A DNA stretch of 64,000 nucleotides from CADEGL01 sp050180485 (GTDB taxonomy: Bacteria; Pseudomonadota; Alphaproteobacteria; CADEGL01): assembly GCA_050180485.1 (NCBI GenBank), contig JBFXED010000005.1, positions 1 to 64,000 of the forward strand, in the 5' to 3' direction. Under the pieces are notes generated by a model. The model was not told the DNA's origin and ran no database searches. It was given only the letters and a program-made list of their open reading frames with translations. Below are positions 1 to 8,911 of this stretch, one piece after another. A program made the position numbers and the translations under genes. The stretch's first letter is position 1. Every line of letters starts with the position of its first letter.

Positions 1-74
1 CGCCCCAGCGCCTCGGAAAGGATGGTGCGGATGCCGCGGTCGTCGTCGGCGACCAGGATGGTTTCGCCGCTCAT
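1..74 (-). CDS. ntrC: nitrogen regulation response regulator NtrC, N-terminal fragment
   Basis: The first 24 codons of a response regulator receiver domain are visible before the gene leaves the window at base 1. The ATG at 74 reads into MSGETILVADDD, a typical beta-1 strand followed by the acidic Asp pocket of a REC domain. It overlaps the ntrB stop by an ATGA, so the two are translationally coupled. In this family NtrC is the sigma-54 activator phosphorylated by NtrB. The AAA+ and DNA-binding parts lie outside the window, so the NtrC assignment relies on position after ntrB. Confidence 0.85.
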   Translation of the reverse strand, partial: MSGETILVADDDRGIRTILSEALG

Positions 75-1180
75 GGCGCGTCCTCATGCAGCGGCAGCAT
101 GACGCGAAAGACCGAGCGGCGCGGCGCACTGTCGAACTCGACCACGCCGCCATGGTCGGCGACCAGCTTGGCCACCAGCGCCAGGCCCAGGCCCGTGCCG
201 TTGGGCTTGGTGGTGACGAAGGCTTCGAACAGATGGCGCTGCACGTCCTCGGGAATGCCGGAGCCGTTGTCGGCCACGGAGACCACGATCGGCAGATGCA
301 CGCGCGTGTCGCGCCCGGGCAGCGCCAGACGGATACCGTGCTGATAGGCGGTGGAGATAGTGATCTCGCCGCCCTCGGCCGGCACGGCCTCGGCCGCGTT
401 CTTCACCAGGTTCATGAAAACCTGGATCAGGAGATCGGCGTTGCCCGAGACGGGCGGCAACGAGGGATCGTAATGCTCCACGATCCGCGCATGGCGGCCG
501 AAGCCGTGCTGCGCCACGCGGCAGACGCGGTCCAGCACCTCGTGGATGTTCACCGGCCCGCGCGCGATGGGCCGCTCGTCCGAGAACGCTTCCATCCGGT
601 CGACCAGCGCACGAATACGGTCGGTCTCGTCACAGATCAGACGGGTCAGCGAACGGTCCTCTGCGCGCACGCCCTGCTCCAGCAGTTGCGCCGCACCGCG
701 GATGCCGGACAAAGGATTCTTCACTTCGTGGCCCAGCATGGCGGCGAGCGCGGCGACCGAACGCGCCGCGCCGCGATGGGTCAATTGGTGATCGATGCGG
801 TGGGCGATCGACTGCCGGCGCAGCGAAACGACGACGCAGCCCGCCGCTTCCGGCAAGGTCGAGACATGCAATGTGATCTGGTGGCTGCCGATGCGCGGCG
901 TTTCGAGCAGGACATCGTATTCGGCGACGCTGCCGCCCTGGTTGCGCACCTGTTCGACCAGCGCGTGAATGGGACTGTCCGCGGGCAGCAGTTCGACGAA
1001 GGGCCGGCCGCCGAGATGCGCGGCGCTGGCGTCGAAAAGCTGTTCCGCCGCCATATTGACGTGACGTACCGCGCCGGTGCCGTCGATGACCAAGGTGGCG
1101 TCGGGCAGCGCGTTGAGGATGGAAGCCGGATCGATGGCGCGGGGCGCGAGGCGCGCGGGCGCCGTGCCCTTCGCGGTCAC
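71..1180 (-). CDS. ntrB: nitrogen-sensing histidine kinase NtrB
   Basis: This 369-residue soluble two-component kinase/phosphatase acts on NtrC and, in the family, is controlled by PII. A PAS domain spans roughly residues 15-115. The HisKA H-box LGHEVKNPLSG carries His151. The ATPase region shows the N-box NLVKNAAEAV, the G1 motif DNGSGIP and the G2 motif GTGLGLAL. There is no membrane segment, as expected for cytoplasmic NtrB. It overlaps dusB upstream and ntrC downstream by four bases each, giving the dusB-ntrB-ntrC operon seen in many alphaproteobacteria. Length and motifs are normal for the family. Confidence 0.95.
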   Translation of the reverse strand: MTAKGTAPARLAPRAIDPASILNALPDATLVIDGTGAVRHVNMAAEQLFDASAAHLGGRPFVELLPADSPIHALVEQVRNQGGSVAEYDVLLETPRIGSHQITLHVSTLPEAAGCVVVSLRRQSIAHRIDHQLTHRGAARSVAALAAMLGHEVKNPLSGIRGAAQLLEQGVRAEDRSLTRLICDETDRIRALVDRMEAFSDERPIARGPVNIHEVLDRVCRVAQHGFGRHARIVEHYDPSLPPVSGNADLLIQVFMNLVKNAAEAVPAEGGEITISTAYQHGIRLALPGRDTRVHLPIVVSVADNGSGIPEDVQRHLFEAFVTTKPNGTGLGLALVAKLVADHGGVVEFDSAPRRSVFRVMLPLHEDAP

Positions 1181-2163
1181 GCGGCCGCCCTCTCCTCAGC
1201 CGGGCCGTATAGGTCCCGGATCGCGGCGCGCACGTCGTCGGGGTCGGACATGTGGTTGGTACGCGCGCGGAAATCGGACGCACCCGCGAATCCCTTCGAG
1301 TACCAGCCCAGATGCTTGCGCGCCATGCGCACGCCGACATCGAGCCCGTAGTGCGACAGCATCAGGTCGTAATGCTCCAGCAGCATGTCGCGTTGGAACG
1401 CGACCGGCGGATCGGGCAGCCGTTCGCCGGTCTTGAGATAGCGGATCACCTGGTTGACGAACCAGGGCTTGCCCTCGGCGCCACGGCCGATCATCACACC
1501 GTCGGCGCCCGACTGATCGAGCGCGGTCTTGGCATCTTCCAGCGTCTTGATGTCGCCGTTGACGATGACGGGAATCTGGACGGCTTCCTTCACCTCGCGC
1601 ACCGCCGCCCAATTGGCGTGCCCTTCATAGAACTGGCAGCGCGTACGGCCGTGGATGGTCACCATCTTGATGCCGCACTCGACCGCGATCTTGGCCAGCT
1701 TGGCGGCATTGCGGTTCTTGTCGTCCCAGCCCAGGCGCATCTTGAGCGTGACCGGCAGGCGCACGGATTTGACCGTGGCTTCCAGAATTTTCGCGGCATG
1801 GACTTCATCGCGCATCAGCGCGGAACCCGCGTGGCCGTTGACCACCTTCTTCACCGGGCAGCCGAAATTGATGTCGATGATGGCGGCGCCGCGGTCCTCG
1901 TTCAGCCGCGCGGCCTCGGCCATCTCGGCTGGATCGCAGCCCGCGAGCTGCATGGCCATCGGCTTCTCGTCCAAGGCGTTGGACGCGCGCTTGAGCGAAT
2001 CGCGCGTCTCGCGAATCATGGCCTGGCTCGCGATCATCTCGGACACGACGAGGCCGGCGCCGCAGCGTTTCACCAGGCGGCGGAACGGCATGTCCGTCAC
2101 GCTCGACATGGGCGCGAGGATCACCGGATCGTTGATGGCGATGGGGCCGATCTTGATGCCCAT
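1177..2163 (-). CDS. dusB: tRNA-dihydrouridine synthase DusB (NifR3)
   Basis: This FMN-dependent enzyme reduces uridine to dihydrouridine in tRNA. The 328-residue protein starts with the Dus-type barrel entry IGPIAINDPVILAPMSSVTD. It has the catalytic-loop signature DINFGCPVKKV, with the conserved Cys, and the HGRTRCQFYEG segment that lines the flavin/tRNA site. In alphaproteobacteria this gene was first named nifR3 because it precedes ntrB; the same arrangement is present here with an ATGA overlap. About 190 bp of non-coding DNA separate it from the divergent ispDF and must hold both promoters. Confidence 0.96.
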   Translation of the reverse strand: MGIKIGPIAINDPVILAPMSSVTDMPFRRLVKRCGAGLVVSEMIASQAMIRETRDSLKRASNALDEKPMAMQLAGCDPAEMAEAARLNEDRGAAIIDINFGCPVKKVVNGHAGSALMRDEVHAAKILEATVKSVRLPVTLKMRLGWDDKNRNAAKLAKIAVECGIKMVTIHGRTRCQFYEGHANWAAVREVKEAVQIPVIVNGDIKTLEDAKTALDQSGADGVMIGRGAEGKPWFVNQVIRYLKTGERLPDPPVAFQRDMLLEHYDLMLSHYGLDVGVRMARKHLGWYSKGFAGASDFRARTNHMSDPDDVRAAIRDLYGPAEERAAA

Positions 2164-2351
2164 TTTCTAGGCACTTCCCGGATATGATGAATTTGTGGGC
2201 ATAAACCCGTGACAGATAAACCAGAAATCGGCCCGCGCCGCAACCTCGGGCGGGGCCGGAAATACCGTTCCCGCTAGCGGCTTTAGGTCCCAAATGTTAA
2301 GCCATCGGCGCCTATGACGTCCGCGCCCCGCACCTTTTCCCGGATTCCGCC

Positions 2352-3512
2352 ATGTCGCGCTGCGTCGCCCTGATCGTGGCCGCCGGCCGTGGGCACCGTT
2401 TTGGCGGCGAGATGCCGAAGCAATACCGGATGCTGGCGGGCAAACCCCTGCTGCGCTACTGCGCCGAGGCCTTCGCGCGCCATCCCAAGATCGACGCCGT
2501 GCGCGTCATCATCCATCCCGACGATCGCGCGCTCTACGACGCGGCGGTCGATGGGCTCGCGCTTTTGCCCCCCGTCCATGGCGGCGCGGAGCGGCAGGAT
2601 TCCGCGCGCCTCGGCCTGGAAAGCCTGGCCGAGATAAAGCCCGATCACGTGCTGATCCACGACGCCGCGCGTCCCTTCCCCGACGAAGCATTGGTCACGC
2701 GCACGATCGACGCGCTGGCCACGGCGGCCGGCGCGGTGGCGTCCGTTCCCGTCAACGACACGCTGAAGCGTGCGGGCGCGGACAACGCGGTCGCGGCCAC
2801 GGTGGACCGCGCCGGGCTGTGGCGCGCGCAGACACCGCAGGGCTTCCGCTACGCCGAGATCCTGGCCGCGCACCGCGCCGTGGCGGGCCAGGCCCTGACC
2901 GACGACGCCGCCGTGGCCGAGCGCGCGGGGCTTTCGGTTGCGCTGGTCATGGGCAATGAGGACAATTTCAAGGTGACCACGGAAGACGATCTGGCGCGCG
3001 CGGCGCGCAGGCTGGGCGCGGGCGCGGAGACGCGCATCGGCATGGGCTTCGACGTCCATCGCTTCGGCCCCGGCGACAAGGTCTTTCTGTGCGGCATCGC
3101 GGTCGCGCACACGCACGGGCTGGTCGGTCATTCGGACGCCGACGTGGGACTGCATGCCATCACCGACGCCATCCTGGGCGCCATCGGCGCGGGCGACATC
3201 GGCCAGCATTTCCCGCCGTCCGATCCGCAATGGCGCGGTGCCCCATCCGACATCTTCCTGGCCCATGCGGCCAAGCTGGTGCGCGAAAAGGGCGGTGAGA
3301 TCCAGAACGTGGACATCACCTTCATCTGCGAGCGGCCCAAGATCGGACCGCACCGGCCGCGCATGGAAGCACGCGTGGCGGAGATCCTGGGTGTCGCGCG
3401 CGAGCGCGTGAGCGTGAAGGCCACCACCACCGAAAAGCTCGGTTTCACCGGCCGCGACGAAGGCATGGCCGCCCAGGCCATCGCCAGCGTGCGCCTGCCC
3501 GCCGCGTCTTGA
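2352..3512 (+). CDS. ispDF: bifunctional IspD/IspF of the MEP isoprenoid pathway
   Basis: This fused enzyme of the methylerythritol-phosphate pathway has 386 residues. Residues about 1-225 are the CDP-ME synthase (IspD): AAGRGHRFG is the nucleotide-binding loop and HDAARPF the conserved central motif. Residues about 227-386 are the ME-cyclodiphosphate synthase (IspF), beginning GMGFDVHRFGPG with the metal-binding Asp/His and continuing with GHSDADVGLHAITDA. The fusion is characteristic of alphaproteobacteria and some epsilonproteobacteria. It is first in a plus-strand operon; its stop overlaps the TTG start of pgpA. Confidence 0.97.
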   Translation: MSRCVALIVAAGRGHRFGGEMPKQYRMLAGKPLLRYCAEAFARHPKIDAVRVIIHPDDRALYDAAVDGLALLPPVHGGAERQDSARLGLESLAEIKPDHVLIHDAARPFPDEALVTRTIDALATAAGAVASVPVNDTLKRAGADNAVAATVDRAGLWRAQTPQGFRYAEILAAHRAVAGQALTDDAAVAERAGLSVALVMGNEDNFKVTTEDDLARAARRLGAGAETRIGMGFDVHRFGPGDKVFLCGIAVAHTHGLVGHSDADVGLHAITDAILGAIGAGDIGQHFPPSDPQWRGAPSDIFLAHAAKLVREKGGEIQNVDITFICERPKIGPHRPRMEARVAEILGVARERVSVKATTTEKLGFTGRDEGMAAQAIASVRLPAAS

Positions 3513-3985
3513 CCGTGCCCGGCATCAACGCCCGCCATCCCGCCTGGTGGCTGTCCACCTGGTTCGGCGTGGGGCTGCTGCCGAAGTTCCCCGGCACCTG
3601 GGGCTCCATCGCCGCCCTGCCCTTCGCCTGGCTGATCCAGGATGCCTGGGGGCCGCTTGGGCTGCTGGCCGCCGCCGGTCTCGCCACAGCCATGGGCATC
3701 TGGGCCGCGGGCGTCTATTGCGACCGTTCCGGCGAGAACGACCCGCAGCGGATCGTGATCGACGAGGTAGCGGGCCAATGGCTGGCGTTGTCCGCCGCCG
3801 CGATGACCCTCGGCGATTTCGCCCTGGGCTTCATCCTGTTCCGCCTGTTCGACATCCTGAAGCCCTGGCCGGCCAATTGGGCCGACCGCAGCCTTCATGG
3901 CGGCTGGGGCGTCATGCTCGATGACGTCGCCGCGGGGGCGTATGCTGCGTTGTGTCTCCTCGCGGTTCGCTATTTCGTCGGGTGA
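3509..3985 (+). CDS. pgpA: phosphatidylglycerophosphatase A
   Basis: This inner-membrane enzyme removes phosphate from phosphatidylglycerophosphate to give phosphatidylglycerol. The 158-residue protein shows the PgpA entry region TWFGVGLLPKFPGTWGS, the acidic IDEVAGQW motif, and the FRLFDILKPWPANWADR motif that ends in the conserved DR. Several hydrophobic segments span the protein. The TTG start at 3509 overlaps the ispDF stop (TTGA); a GTG at 3515 is an alternative. Four bases separate its stop from pncC. Confidence 0.95.
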   Translation: MTVPGINARHPAWWLSTWFGVGLLPKFPGTWGSIAALPFAWLIQDAWGPLGLLAAAGLATAMGIWAAGVYCDRSGENDPQRIVIDEVAGQWLALSAAAMTLGDFALGFILFRLFDILKPWPANWADRSLHGGWGVMLDDVAAGAYAALCLLAVRYFVG

Positions 3986-3989
3986 CGTC

Positions 3990-4478
3990 ATGTTCGACGA
4001 CGCCATTCTTTCGCCCGCCCGCGACGTCCTGCGCCGCTGCGAGGATGTCGGGATGAAACTGGCCACGGCCGAGTCCTGCACGGGCGGGCTGGTCGCCGGG
4101 GCGCTTACCGCCATCGCCGGCAGCAGCCGCGTGGTGGAGCGCGGTTTCGTCTCCTACTCCAACGAAGCCAAGATCGAGCTTCTGGGCGTGCCGGCCGCGC
4201 TGATCGCAAAGCATGGCGCCGTTTCGGCCCATGTCGCGCGCGCCATGGCGGACGGCGCCTTGGCCCGCTCGGCGGCCGGCATCGCGGTTTCGCTGACGGG
4301 CGTCGCGGGCCCGGACGGAGGCACCGACGCCAAGCCCGTCGGCCTCGTCTATATCGGCTGCGCGCGGCGCGGCCGCGAGACGGCGGTGGAACGCCATCAG
4401 TTCTCCGGCGACCGCGACGCGGTCCGCCACGCTTCCATCATCGCCGCGCTCACGCTCGTCCTCCGGCAGCTCGGGTGA
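3990..4478 (+). CDS. pncC: nicotinamide-nucleotide amidohydrolase, CinA C-terminal (PncC) type
   Basis: This 162-residue protein is the stand-alone CinA C-terminal domain, which deamidates NMN to nicotinate mononucleotide in NAD recycling. It has the signature KLATAESCTGGLVAG, with the nucleophile Ser in AESCTGG, and SLTGVAGPDGGT further on. I start it at the ATG at 3990, four bases after pgpA, because the in-frame extension upstream lies inside pgpA and does not look like the family. The N-terminal molybdopterin-like domain of full CinA is absent. Its stop overlaps the GTG of the next gene. Confidence 0.93.
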   Translation: MFDDAILSPARDVLRRCEDVGMKLATAESCTGGLVAGALTAIAGSSRVVERGFVSYSNEAKIELLGVPAALIAKHGAVSAHVARAMADGALARSAAGIAVSLTGVAGPDGGTDAKPVGLVYIGCARRGRETAVERHQFSGDRDAVRHASIIAALTLVLRQLG

Positions 4479-5206
4479 GCGAACACGCTTACCACCCACC
4501 GCAGGCCCAAACGCCCGGGCTGATTCATCTTGTGCTGGCCGTGGCCGGCGTTGGTGCATTTGTCTTCTTCGGCGTGCGAATCCTGCTGCCGTTCGTCTAT
4601 GGCCTCGGCCTGTCGGACGACGCGCTGGACGTCATCGACCTGATGATCCTGCCCATCGCGTCTATCCTGGGCGTGATCGTGTTCGTTGTCCTTCTGGGCC
4701 GCTTGCCGTGGTCGGGCCTGGGACTACGTGCGGCGCCGGCCGGCGCCTATCTGCGCGCGCTCGGCTGGTGGCTTCTGTGCCTGCCGGTCGTGGCAGCGGT
4801 CCTCTATGCCACCTACAAGATCACCGGGCGGGCCGCGATCGAGGAACAGCTCGACATGATGCCCGACCTGTCGGGCGACGACGGCACGATCACCGCCGCC
4901 TTCATTTTGTTGGTCGGCATCCTGTCGCCCATTGCGGAGGAGCTGGTCTTTCGCGGCGTGCTATTCGCATGGCTGCGCCGCTATGTGAATTTCTGGATCG
5001 CGGGCCTCGCCAGCGCCCTGGTCTTCGCCCTTGCCCACGGCATTCCCGACATCATCCTGCCGACGGCGATCCTGGGCTTGCTGTTTGCCTGGATCTACGA
5101 GCGCACGGGCTCGCTCTGGCCCGCCATGCTGGCCCATGTGGCGCACAATCTGCTGGTCACGGGCGTGATGCTGCCGACCATGCGGGGCATGGAGATGCTG
5201 GCCTAG
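4475..5206 (+). CDS. CPBP-family intramembrane glutamic endopeptidase
   Basis: This polytopic membrane protein of 243 residues has the CPBP (Abi/Rce1-like) abortive-infection protease domain in its C-terminal half. The motifs are AEELVFRGVLFAWL (EExxxR glutamates), FALAHG (first His) and HVAHNLL (HxxxN). In the family these residues form an intramembrane glutamate protease. Substrates are not known here. The GTG start overlaps the pncC stop (GTGA), placing it last in the ispDF-pgpA-pncC operon. The hydrophobic N-terminal half provides further membrane segments. Confidence 0.9.
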   Translation: MSEHAYHPPQAQTPGLIHLVLAVAGVGAFVFFGVRILLPFVYGLGLSDDALDVIDLMILPIASILGVIVFVVLLGRLPWSGLGLRAAPAGAYLRALGWWLLCLPVVAAVLYATYKITGRAAIEEQLDMMPDLSGDDGTITAAFILLVGILSPIAEELVFRGVLFAWLRRYVNFWIAGLASALVFALAHGIPDIILPTAILGLLFAWIYERTGSLWPAMLAHVAHNLLVTGVMLPTMRGMEMLA

Positions 5207-5243
5207 TTTTCATCCCGGAACGCTAGCTGGAACCGAAGGCGGA

Positions 5244-5687
5244 TCAAGCGGCGGGTTTCGGCCCATAGAGTTTCGCCGCGCGCGTCTCGAAGGCGCCGAC
5301 CATGCGCTTCACGGCCTCGCCGAACAGCGGGCCGATGATCTTGTCCAGGAAGCGCGTCTGGAATTCGAAGTCGATGTGAAAGTCGAGCTGGCACTTGCCG
5401 CCGTCGGCCGGCGCGAAGGCCCATTGGTTCTCCAGGTGCTTGAACGGACCTTCGGTGTACTGCACGTCGATGCGGCGCGGCCGGTCCAGCACGACGCGCG
5501 AGGTATAGCGCTCGCGAATCATCTTGAAGCCGATCACCAGCTCGGCGAAGAGCACCTCGCCCTCCCGCTTCTTGATCCGCGCGGCCACGCACCACGGCAG
5601 GAACTCGGGATAACGTTCGATATCCGCCACGAGATCGAAAAGCTGCTCGGGCGTATAGGGCAGCAGCTTGCGCTCGACGTGATGCAT
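5244..5687 (-). CDS. RatA/COQ10-type START-domain protein
   Basis: This 147-residue single-domain SRPBCC/START protein is of the Coq10/RatA family. It opens with HHVERKLLPYTPEQLFDLVADIERYPEFLPWC, the hallmark of this group (quoted in two parts: HHVERKLLPYTPEQLF then DLVADIERYPEFLPWC). Family members bind ubiquinone and support respiration; E. coli RatA was also reported to block 70S assembly. It lies three bases beyond the lipA stop, so it is probably co-transcribed with lipA and lpdA. That respiratory/lipoate context favours the ubiquinone-related role over a toxin role, and no antitoxin gene is adjacent. Confidence 0.9.
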   Translation of the reverse strand: MHHVERKLLPYTPEQLFDLVADIERYPEFLPWCVAARIKKREGEVLFAELVIGFKMIRERYTSRVVLDRPRRIDVQYTEGPFKHLENQWAFAPADGGKCQLDFHIDFEFQTRFLDKIIGPLFGEAVKRMVGAFETRAAKLYGPKPAA

Positions 5688-5690
5688 GGC

Positions 5691-6605
5691 TCAGCCCGCG
5701 AGTTGGCGCGTGCGCGCCTCGCGCAGGCGCACGAAATCGTCGCCCGCGTGGTAGGACGAGCGGGTCAAGGGCGAGGCCGAGACCATCAGGAAACCCTTGC
5801 CATAGGCCATGGTCTCGTAGGCCTTGAACTCGTCGGGCGTGACGAAGCGCTCGATCGCGTGGTGCTTGGGCGTCGGCTGCAGGTACTGGCCGATGGTCAG
5901 GAAATCGACGCCGGCCGCGCGCAGATCGTCCATTACCTGATAGATCTCGTCCTTCGTCTCGCCCAGGCCGACCATCAGGCCCGATTTTGTGAACAGCGAC
6001 GGATCGATCCGCTTCACGCCGTCGAGCAGGCGCAGCGAATTGAAGTAACGCGCGCCGGGCCGCACTTCGGAGTAAAGGCGCGGCACGGTTTCCAAATTGT
6101 GATTGTAGACATCGGGCTTGGCCGCCACGACGATCTCGGCCGCGCCGTCCTTACGCAGGAAGTCGGGCGTCAAAACCTCGATGGTCGTGCCGGGCGACGC
6201 CGCGCGGATGCCGCGGATGACGGAAGCGAAATGCTCCGCCCCGCCGTCCGGCAGGTCGTCGCGGTCGACCGAGGTGATGACGACGTGCTTCAACGCCAGC
6301 TTGGCGACCGCGTCGGCCACGCGCTGCGGCTCGTGCGGGTCGAGCAGGTTGGGCAGGCCGGTCTTGATGTTGCAGAAGGTGCAGGCGCGCGTGCAGGTGT
6401 CGCCCAGGATCATCATGGTCGCGTGCTTTTGCGCCCAGCACTCGCCGATGTTGGGGCAGGCCGCTTCCTCGCACACCGTGTGCAGCTTGTTGTCGCGCAT
6501 GAGCTTGCGCGTCTCGGCATAGACCGGCGAGGTCGGCGCCTTGACGCGAATCCACGCGGGCTTGCGCGGGATGGTCCGGTTGTTGGGGTCGGCGACGTCG
6601 CTCAA
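5691..6605 (-). CDS. lipA: lipoyl synthase LipA
   Basis: This radical-SAM enzyme inserts two sulfurs into octanoyl groups on E2 and related proteins. The 304-residue protein has both required iron-sulfur motifs. The auxiliary cluster cysteines are in CEEAACPNIGEC, and the SAM cluster CxxxCxxC is CTRACTFC. The C-terminal SPLTRSSYHAG provides the conserved RSSY serine ligand. Its place directly after lpdA in the pyruvate dehydrogenase series is functional clustering: the enzyme lipoylates the PdhB and PdhC domains encoded upstream. Confidence 0.97.
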   Translation of the reverse strand: MSDVADPNNRTIPRKPAWIRVKAPTSPVYAETRKLMRDNKLHTVCEEAACPNIGECWAQKHATMMILGDTCTRACTFCNIKTGLPNLLDPHEPQRVADAVAKLALKHVVITSVDRDDLPDGGAEHFASVIRGIRAASPGTTIEVLTPDFLRKDGAAEIVVAAKPDVYNHNLETVPRLYSEVRPGARYFNSLRLLDGVKRIDPSLFTKSGLMVGLGETKDEIYQVMDDLRAAGVDFLTIGQYLQPTPKHHAIERFVTPDEFKAYETMAYGKGFLMVSASPLTRSSYHAGDDFVRLREARTRQLAG

Positions 6606-6638
6606 ATTGCGCTCCGCCGGGGCGAATGGCCCCGCAAG

Positions 6639-8039
6639 CTAGAAATGGATCGCGCGTCCATACGCGTCAAGCACGGACTCGTGCATCATCTCCGACAGGG
6701 TCGGGTGCGGGAAGACGGTTTCCATCAGCTCCGCCTCGGTCGTCTCAAGCGTCATGCCCACGGCATAGCCCTGGATCAGTTCGGTCACCTCGGCGCCGAT
6801 CATGTGAGCGCCCAGGAATTCGCCCGTGTCGGCGTCGAACACAGTCTTGACCAGGCCTTCCGGCTCGCCGAGGGCGATGGCCTTGCCGTTGCCGATGAAG
6901 GGGAAGCGGCCGACGCGCACCTTGCGCCCGGCGTCCTTGGCCGCCTTCTCGGTCAGGCCGATGCTGGCCACCTGGGGCCGGCAATAGGTGCAGCCCGCGA
7001 TGCGGCGGGTGTTGAGCGGATGCAGGCCCTTGATGCCCGCGATGCGCTCGACCGCGATAACGCCCTCATGGCTGGCCTTGTGCGCCAGCCACGGCGGTCC
7101 GGCCAGGTCGCCGATGGCATAGAGGCCGGGTTCCGCCGTCTCGGCCCACGGATTCACGACGACATGGCCGCGCTCGGCCTTGGCCTTGGTGGTCTCCAAC
7201 CCGATGTTCTCGACATTGCCCGTGATGCCCACGGCCAGGATGACGCGCTCGGCAATCAGCTCCTGGCTTTTGCCGTCGGCCTCGATTGTGGCGGTGACGG
7301 AGTCGCTCCCGCGCTTCAGCGCCTTCACCGTAGCGCCGGTCATGATCTTCATGCCCTGCTTCTCGAATGCCTTGCGCGCGAGCGCGGAAATCTCCTCGTC
7401 CTCCACTGGAAGCACGCGCGGCAGTACTTCCACCACCGTCACCTCGGCGCCGAGCGTGCGGTAGAAGCTCGCGAACTCGATGCCGATGGCGCCCGAGCCG
7501 ATAACCAGGAGCGACTTCGGCATCGAAGTCGGCACCATGGCCTCCTTGTAGGTCCAGACCAGCTTGCCGTCGGGCTCCAAGCCCGGTAGCGCGCGGGCAC
7601 GGGCGCCCGTGGCCAGGATGACGTTCTTGGCCTGGAGGGTTGCGACCGGCTTGCCGTCCTTCTCCACTTTCACCGTGCGCGGCCCTTCGAGCCTACCAGC
7701 GCCGTCGAACACCGTGACCTTGTTCTTCTTCAACAGGTACGTGACGCCCTGGTTGAGCTGGCGGGCGACCTGGCGCGAGCGCTTCACGATCTTGGGGAAG
7801 TCGATGCCCGGCTGGCCCGCGGTCAGGCCGAACTGATCAGCGTGCTTGATCAGGTCGTAGACCTCGGAGGTGCGCAAAAGCGCCTTGGTCGGAATGCAGC
7901 CCCAGTTGAGGCAGATGCCGCCCAGATGCTCGCGCTCCACCACCGCCACGCTCATCTTGAGCTGCGCCGCGCGGATGGCCGCGACATAACCGCCCGGCCC
8001 GCCCCCCACCACCACGAGATCGAACTTGCCGTCGGTCAT
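6639..8039 (-). CDS. lpdA: dihydrolipoyl dehydrogenase (E3)
   Basis: This FAD-dependent disulfide oxidoreductase reoxidises dihydrolipoamide in 2-oxoacid dehydrogenase complexes. I place the start at ATG 8039 (MTDGKFDLVVVGGGPGG), giving 466 residues, the usual length; a longer in-frame extension overlaps the preceding gene. GGGPGG is the FAD-binding Rossmann turn. GGICLNWGCIPTKALL carries the redox-active cysteine pair. GSGAIGIEFASF is the NAD-binding turn, and HPTLSEMM near the end holds the catalytic His. Its ATG overlaps the stop of the upstream secreted-protein gene (ATGA). Confidence 0.97.
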   Translation of the reverse strand: MTDGKFDLVVVGGGPGGYVAAIRAAQLKMSVAVVEREHLGGICLNWGCIPTKALLRTSEVYDLIKHADQFGLTAGQPGIDFPKIVKRSRQVARQLNQGVTYLLKKNKVTVFDGAGRLEGPRTVKVEKDGKPVATLQAKNVILATGARARALPGLEPDGKLVWTYKEAMVPTSMPKSLLVIGSGAIGIEFASFYRTLGAEVTVVEVLPRVLPVEDEEISALARKAFEKQGMKIMTGATVKALKRGSDSVTATIEADGKSQELIAERVILAVGITGNVENIGLETTKAKAERGHVVVNPWAETAEPGLYAIGDLAGPPWLAHKASHEGVIAVERIAGIKGLHPLNTRRIAGCTYCRPQVASIGLTEKAAKDAGRKVRVGRFPFIGNGKAIALGEPEGLVKTVFDADTGEFLGAHMIGAEVTELIQGYAVGMTLETTEAELMETVFPHPTLSEMMHESVLDAYGRAIHF

Positions 8040-8911
8040 GTTCCCCACCATGCGAGGGTTTCGGTCTTGGGCCATTCGGCCATGGGCAGCGCCATCAGGT
8101 CGCGCACGCCGTAGAAGAGCTTGAGCACGGCGGCATTGTCGTTGGCCGCGCGCAGCTTCGCCAGCCGGTCGGCGAAGGGCGGGCATTCCTCGCGCAAGGA
8201 GGTCGCCGCGCGGCGCAGGGCCAGGTTGCGGATGCGGAAGTGCCGATCCGAATCGTCGTCCAGCCCTTGCGTGCTTTGCGGCTGGCGCATCGACGAGCCG
8301 ACCACGGCGGCCACCACCAGACCGTTGCGGTCGATAGCCTGCAGATAGGATTCGAACACCAGGATCCAGTGCCCCTTGTCGCGCTTGAACTCGATCTGGT
8401 CGTCAAAGCCGATCGTACTGCCGTTTTCCCGCGTGAACTCCCAGCGATAGTCGACGGCGGCGGACCCGCCCAGGATGCCGGCCACTTTCAGATTTTCCTT
8501 GGCCTCGACCCACGGCAGCACACCGCCCTGACGTCCTTCCAGGGCGATCAGGCCACGCGCCGTCAGGCCATTCTTCAGCAGCGATTGCACGTATGCCGGC
8601 CCCTCGCGGAAATACGGACAGAGATGAAGCCCGCGCACCAGCGCGATGCTGTAATGGTCGAACAAGGTTCCCCGTTCCGGGTCGAAGTCGTCGAGCCCCA
8701 GCGCCTTGCGCCCCACCCCGTCGTAATAGGCATACAAACCGTCCGCCGGCTCGTCCGCCGGCAAGGCCGCTTCGTCCTTGGCCGCCATGGCCGCCTTGAA
8801 GGCATCGAAGCCGCGCTGGATATCGTCGTCATTCGCCGCCCACGCCGGAACGGCAAGCGCCGCAAGCGCGAGGCCGCAGAGGCCGAGCGCGGCGCGGCGC
8901 GTGGCATTCAT
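8036..8911 (-). CDS. secreted protein of unknown function, second of a tandem pair
   Basis: This 291-residue protein starts with a signal peptide, MNATRRAALGLCGLALAALA, and a likely cleavage after AWA. I do not recognise the family. It is a paralogue of the next gene upstream: same length, and matching blocks such as DYRWEFTRENG against EYRWAGTRPLG, FDDQIEFKRDKGHWILVFES against FTDKVEFRRVDGRWTLAFDS, and the identical terminal core TLAWW. The mid-protein EFKRDKGHWILVFESY block resembles DUF4440/SnoaL-like beta-sheet strands, but that is only an impression. It is coupled by ATGA overlaps to both neighbours inside the pdhC-lpdA interval. Confidence 0.85.
   Translation of the reverse strand: MNATRRAALGLCGLALAALAVPAWAANDDDIQRGFDAFKAAMAAKDEAALPADEPADGLYAYYDGVGRKALGLDDFDPERGTLFDHYSIALVRGLHLCPYFREGPAYVQSLLKNGLTARGLIALEGRQGGVLPWVEAKENLKVAGILGGSAAVDYRWEFTRENGSTIGFDDQIEFKRDKGHWILVFESYLQAIDRNGLVVAAVVGSSMRQPQSTQGLDDDSDRHFRIRNLALRRAATSLREECPPFADRLAKLRAANDNAAVLKLFYGVRDLMALPMAEWPKTETLAWWGT

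Noticed and set aside
5244..5687. RatA as part of a toxin-antitoxin pair
   Set aside because: The downstream-of-lipA context and Coq10-like sequence fit a ubiquinone-related START protein; there is no partner antitoxin gene.
5376..7589. 737-codon plus-strand open frame
   Set aside because: Antisense to ratA, lipA and lpdA; composition is typical of a shadow frame.
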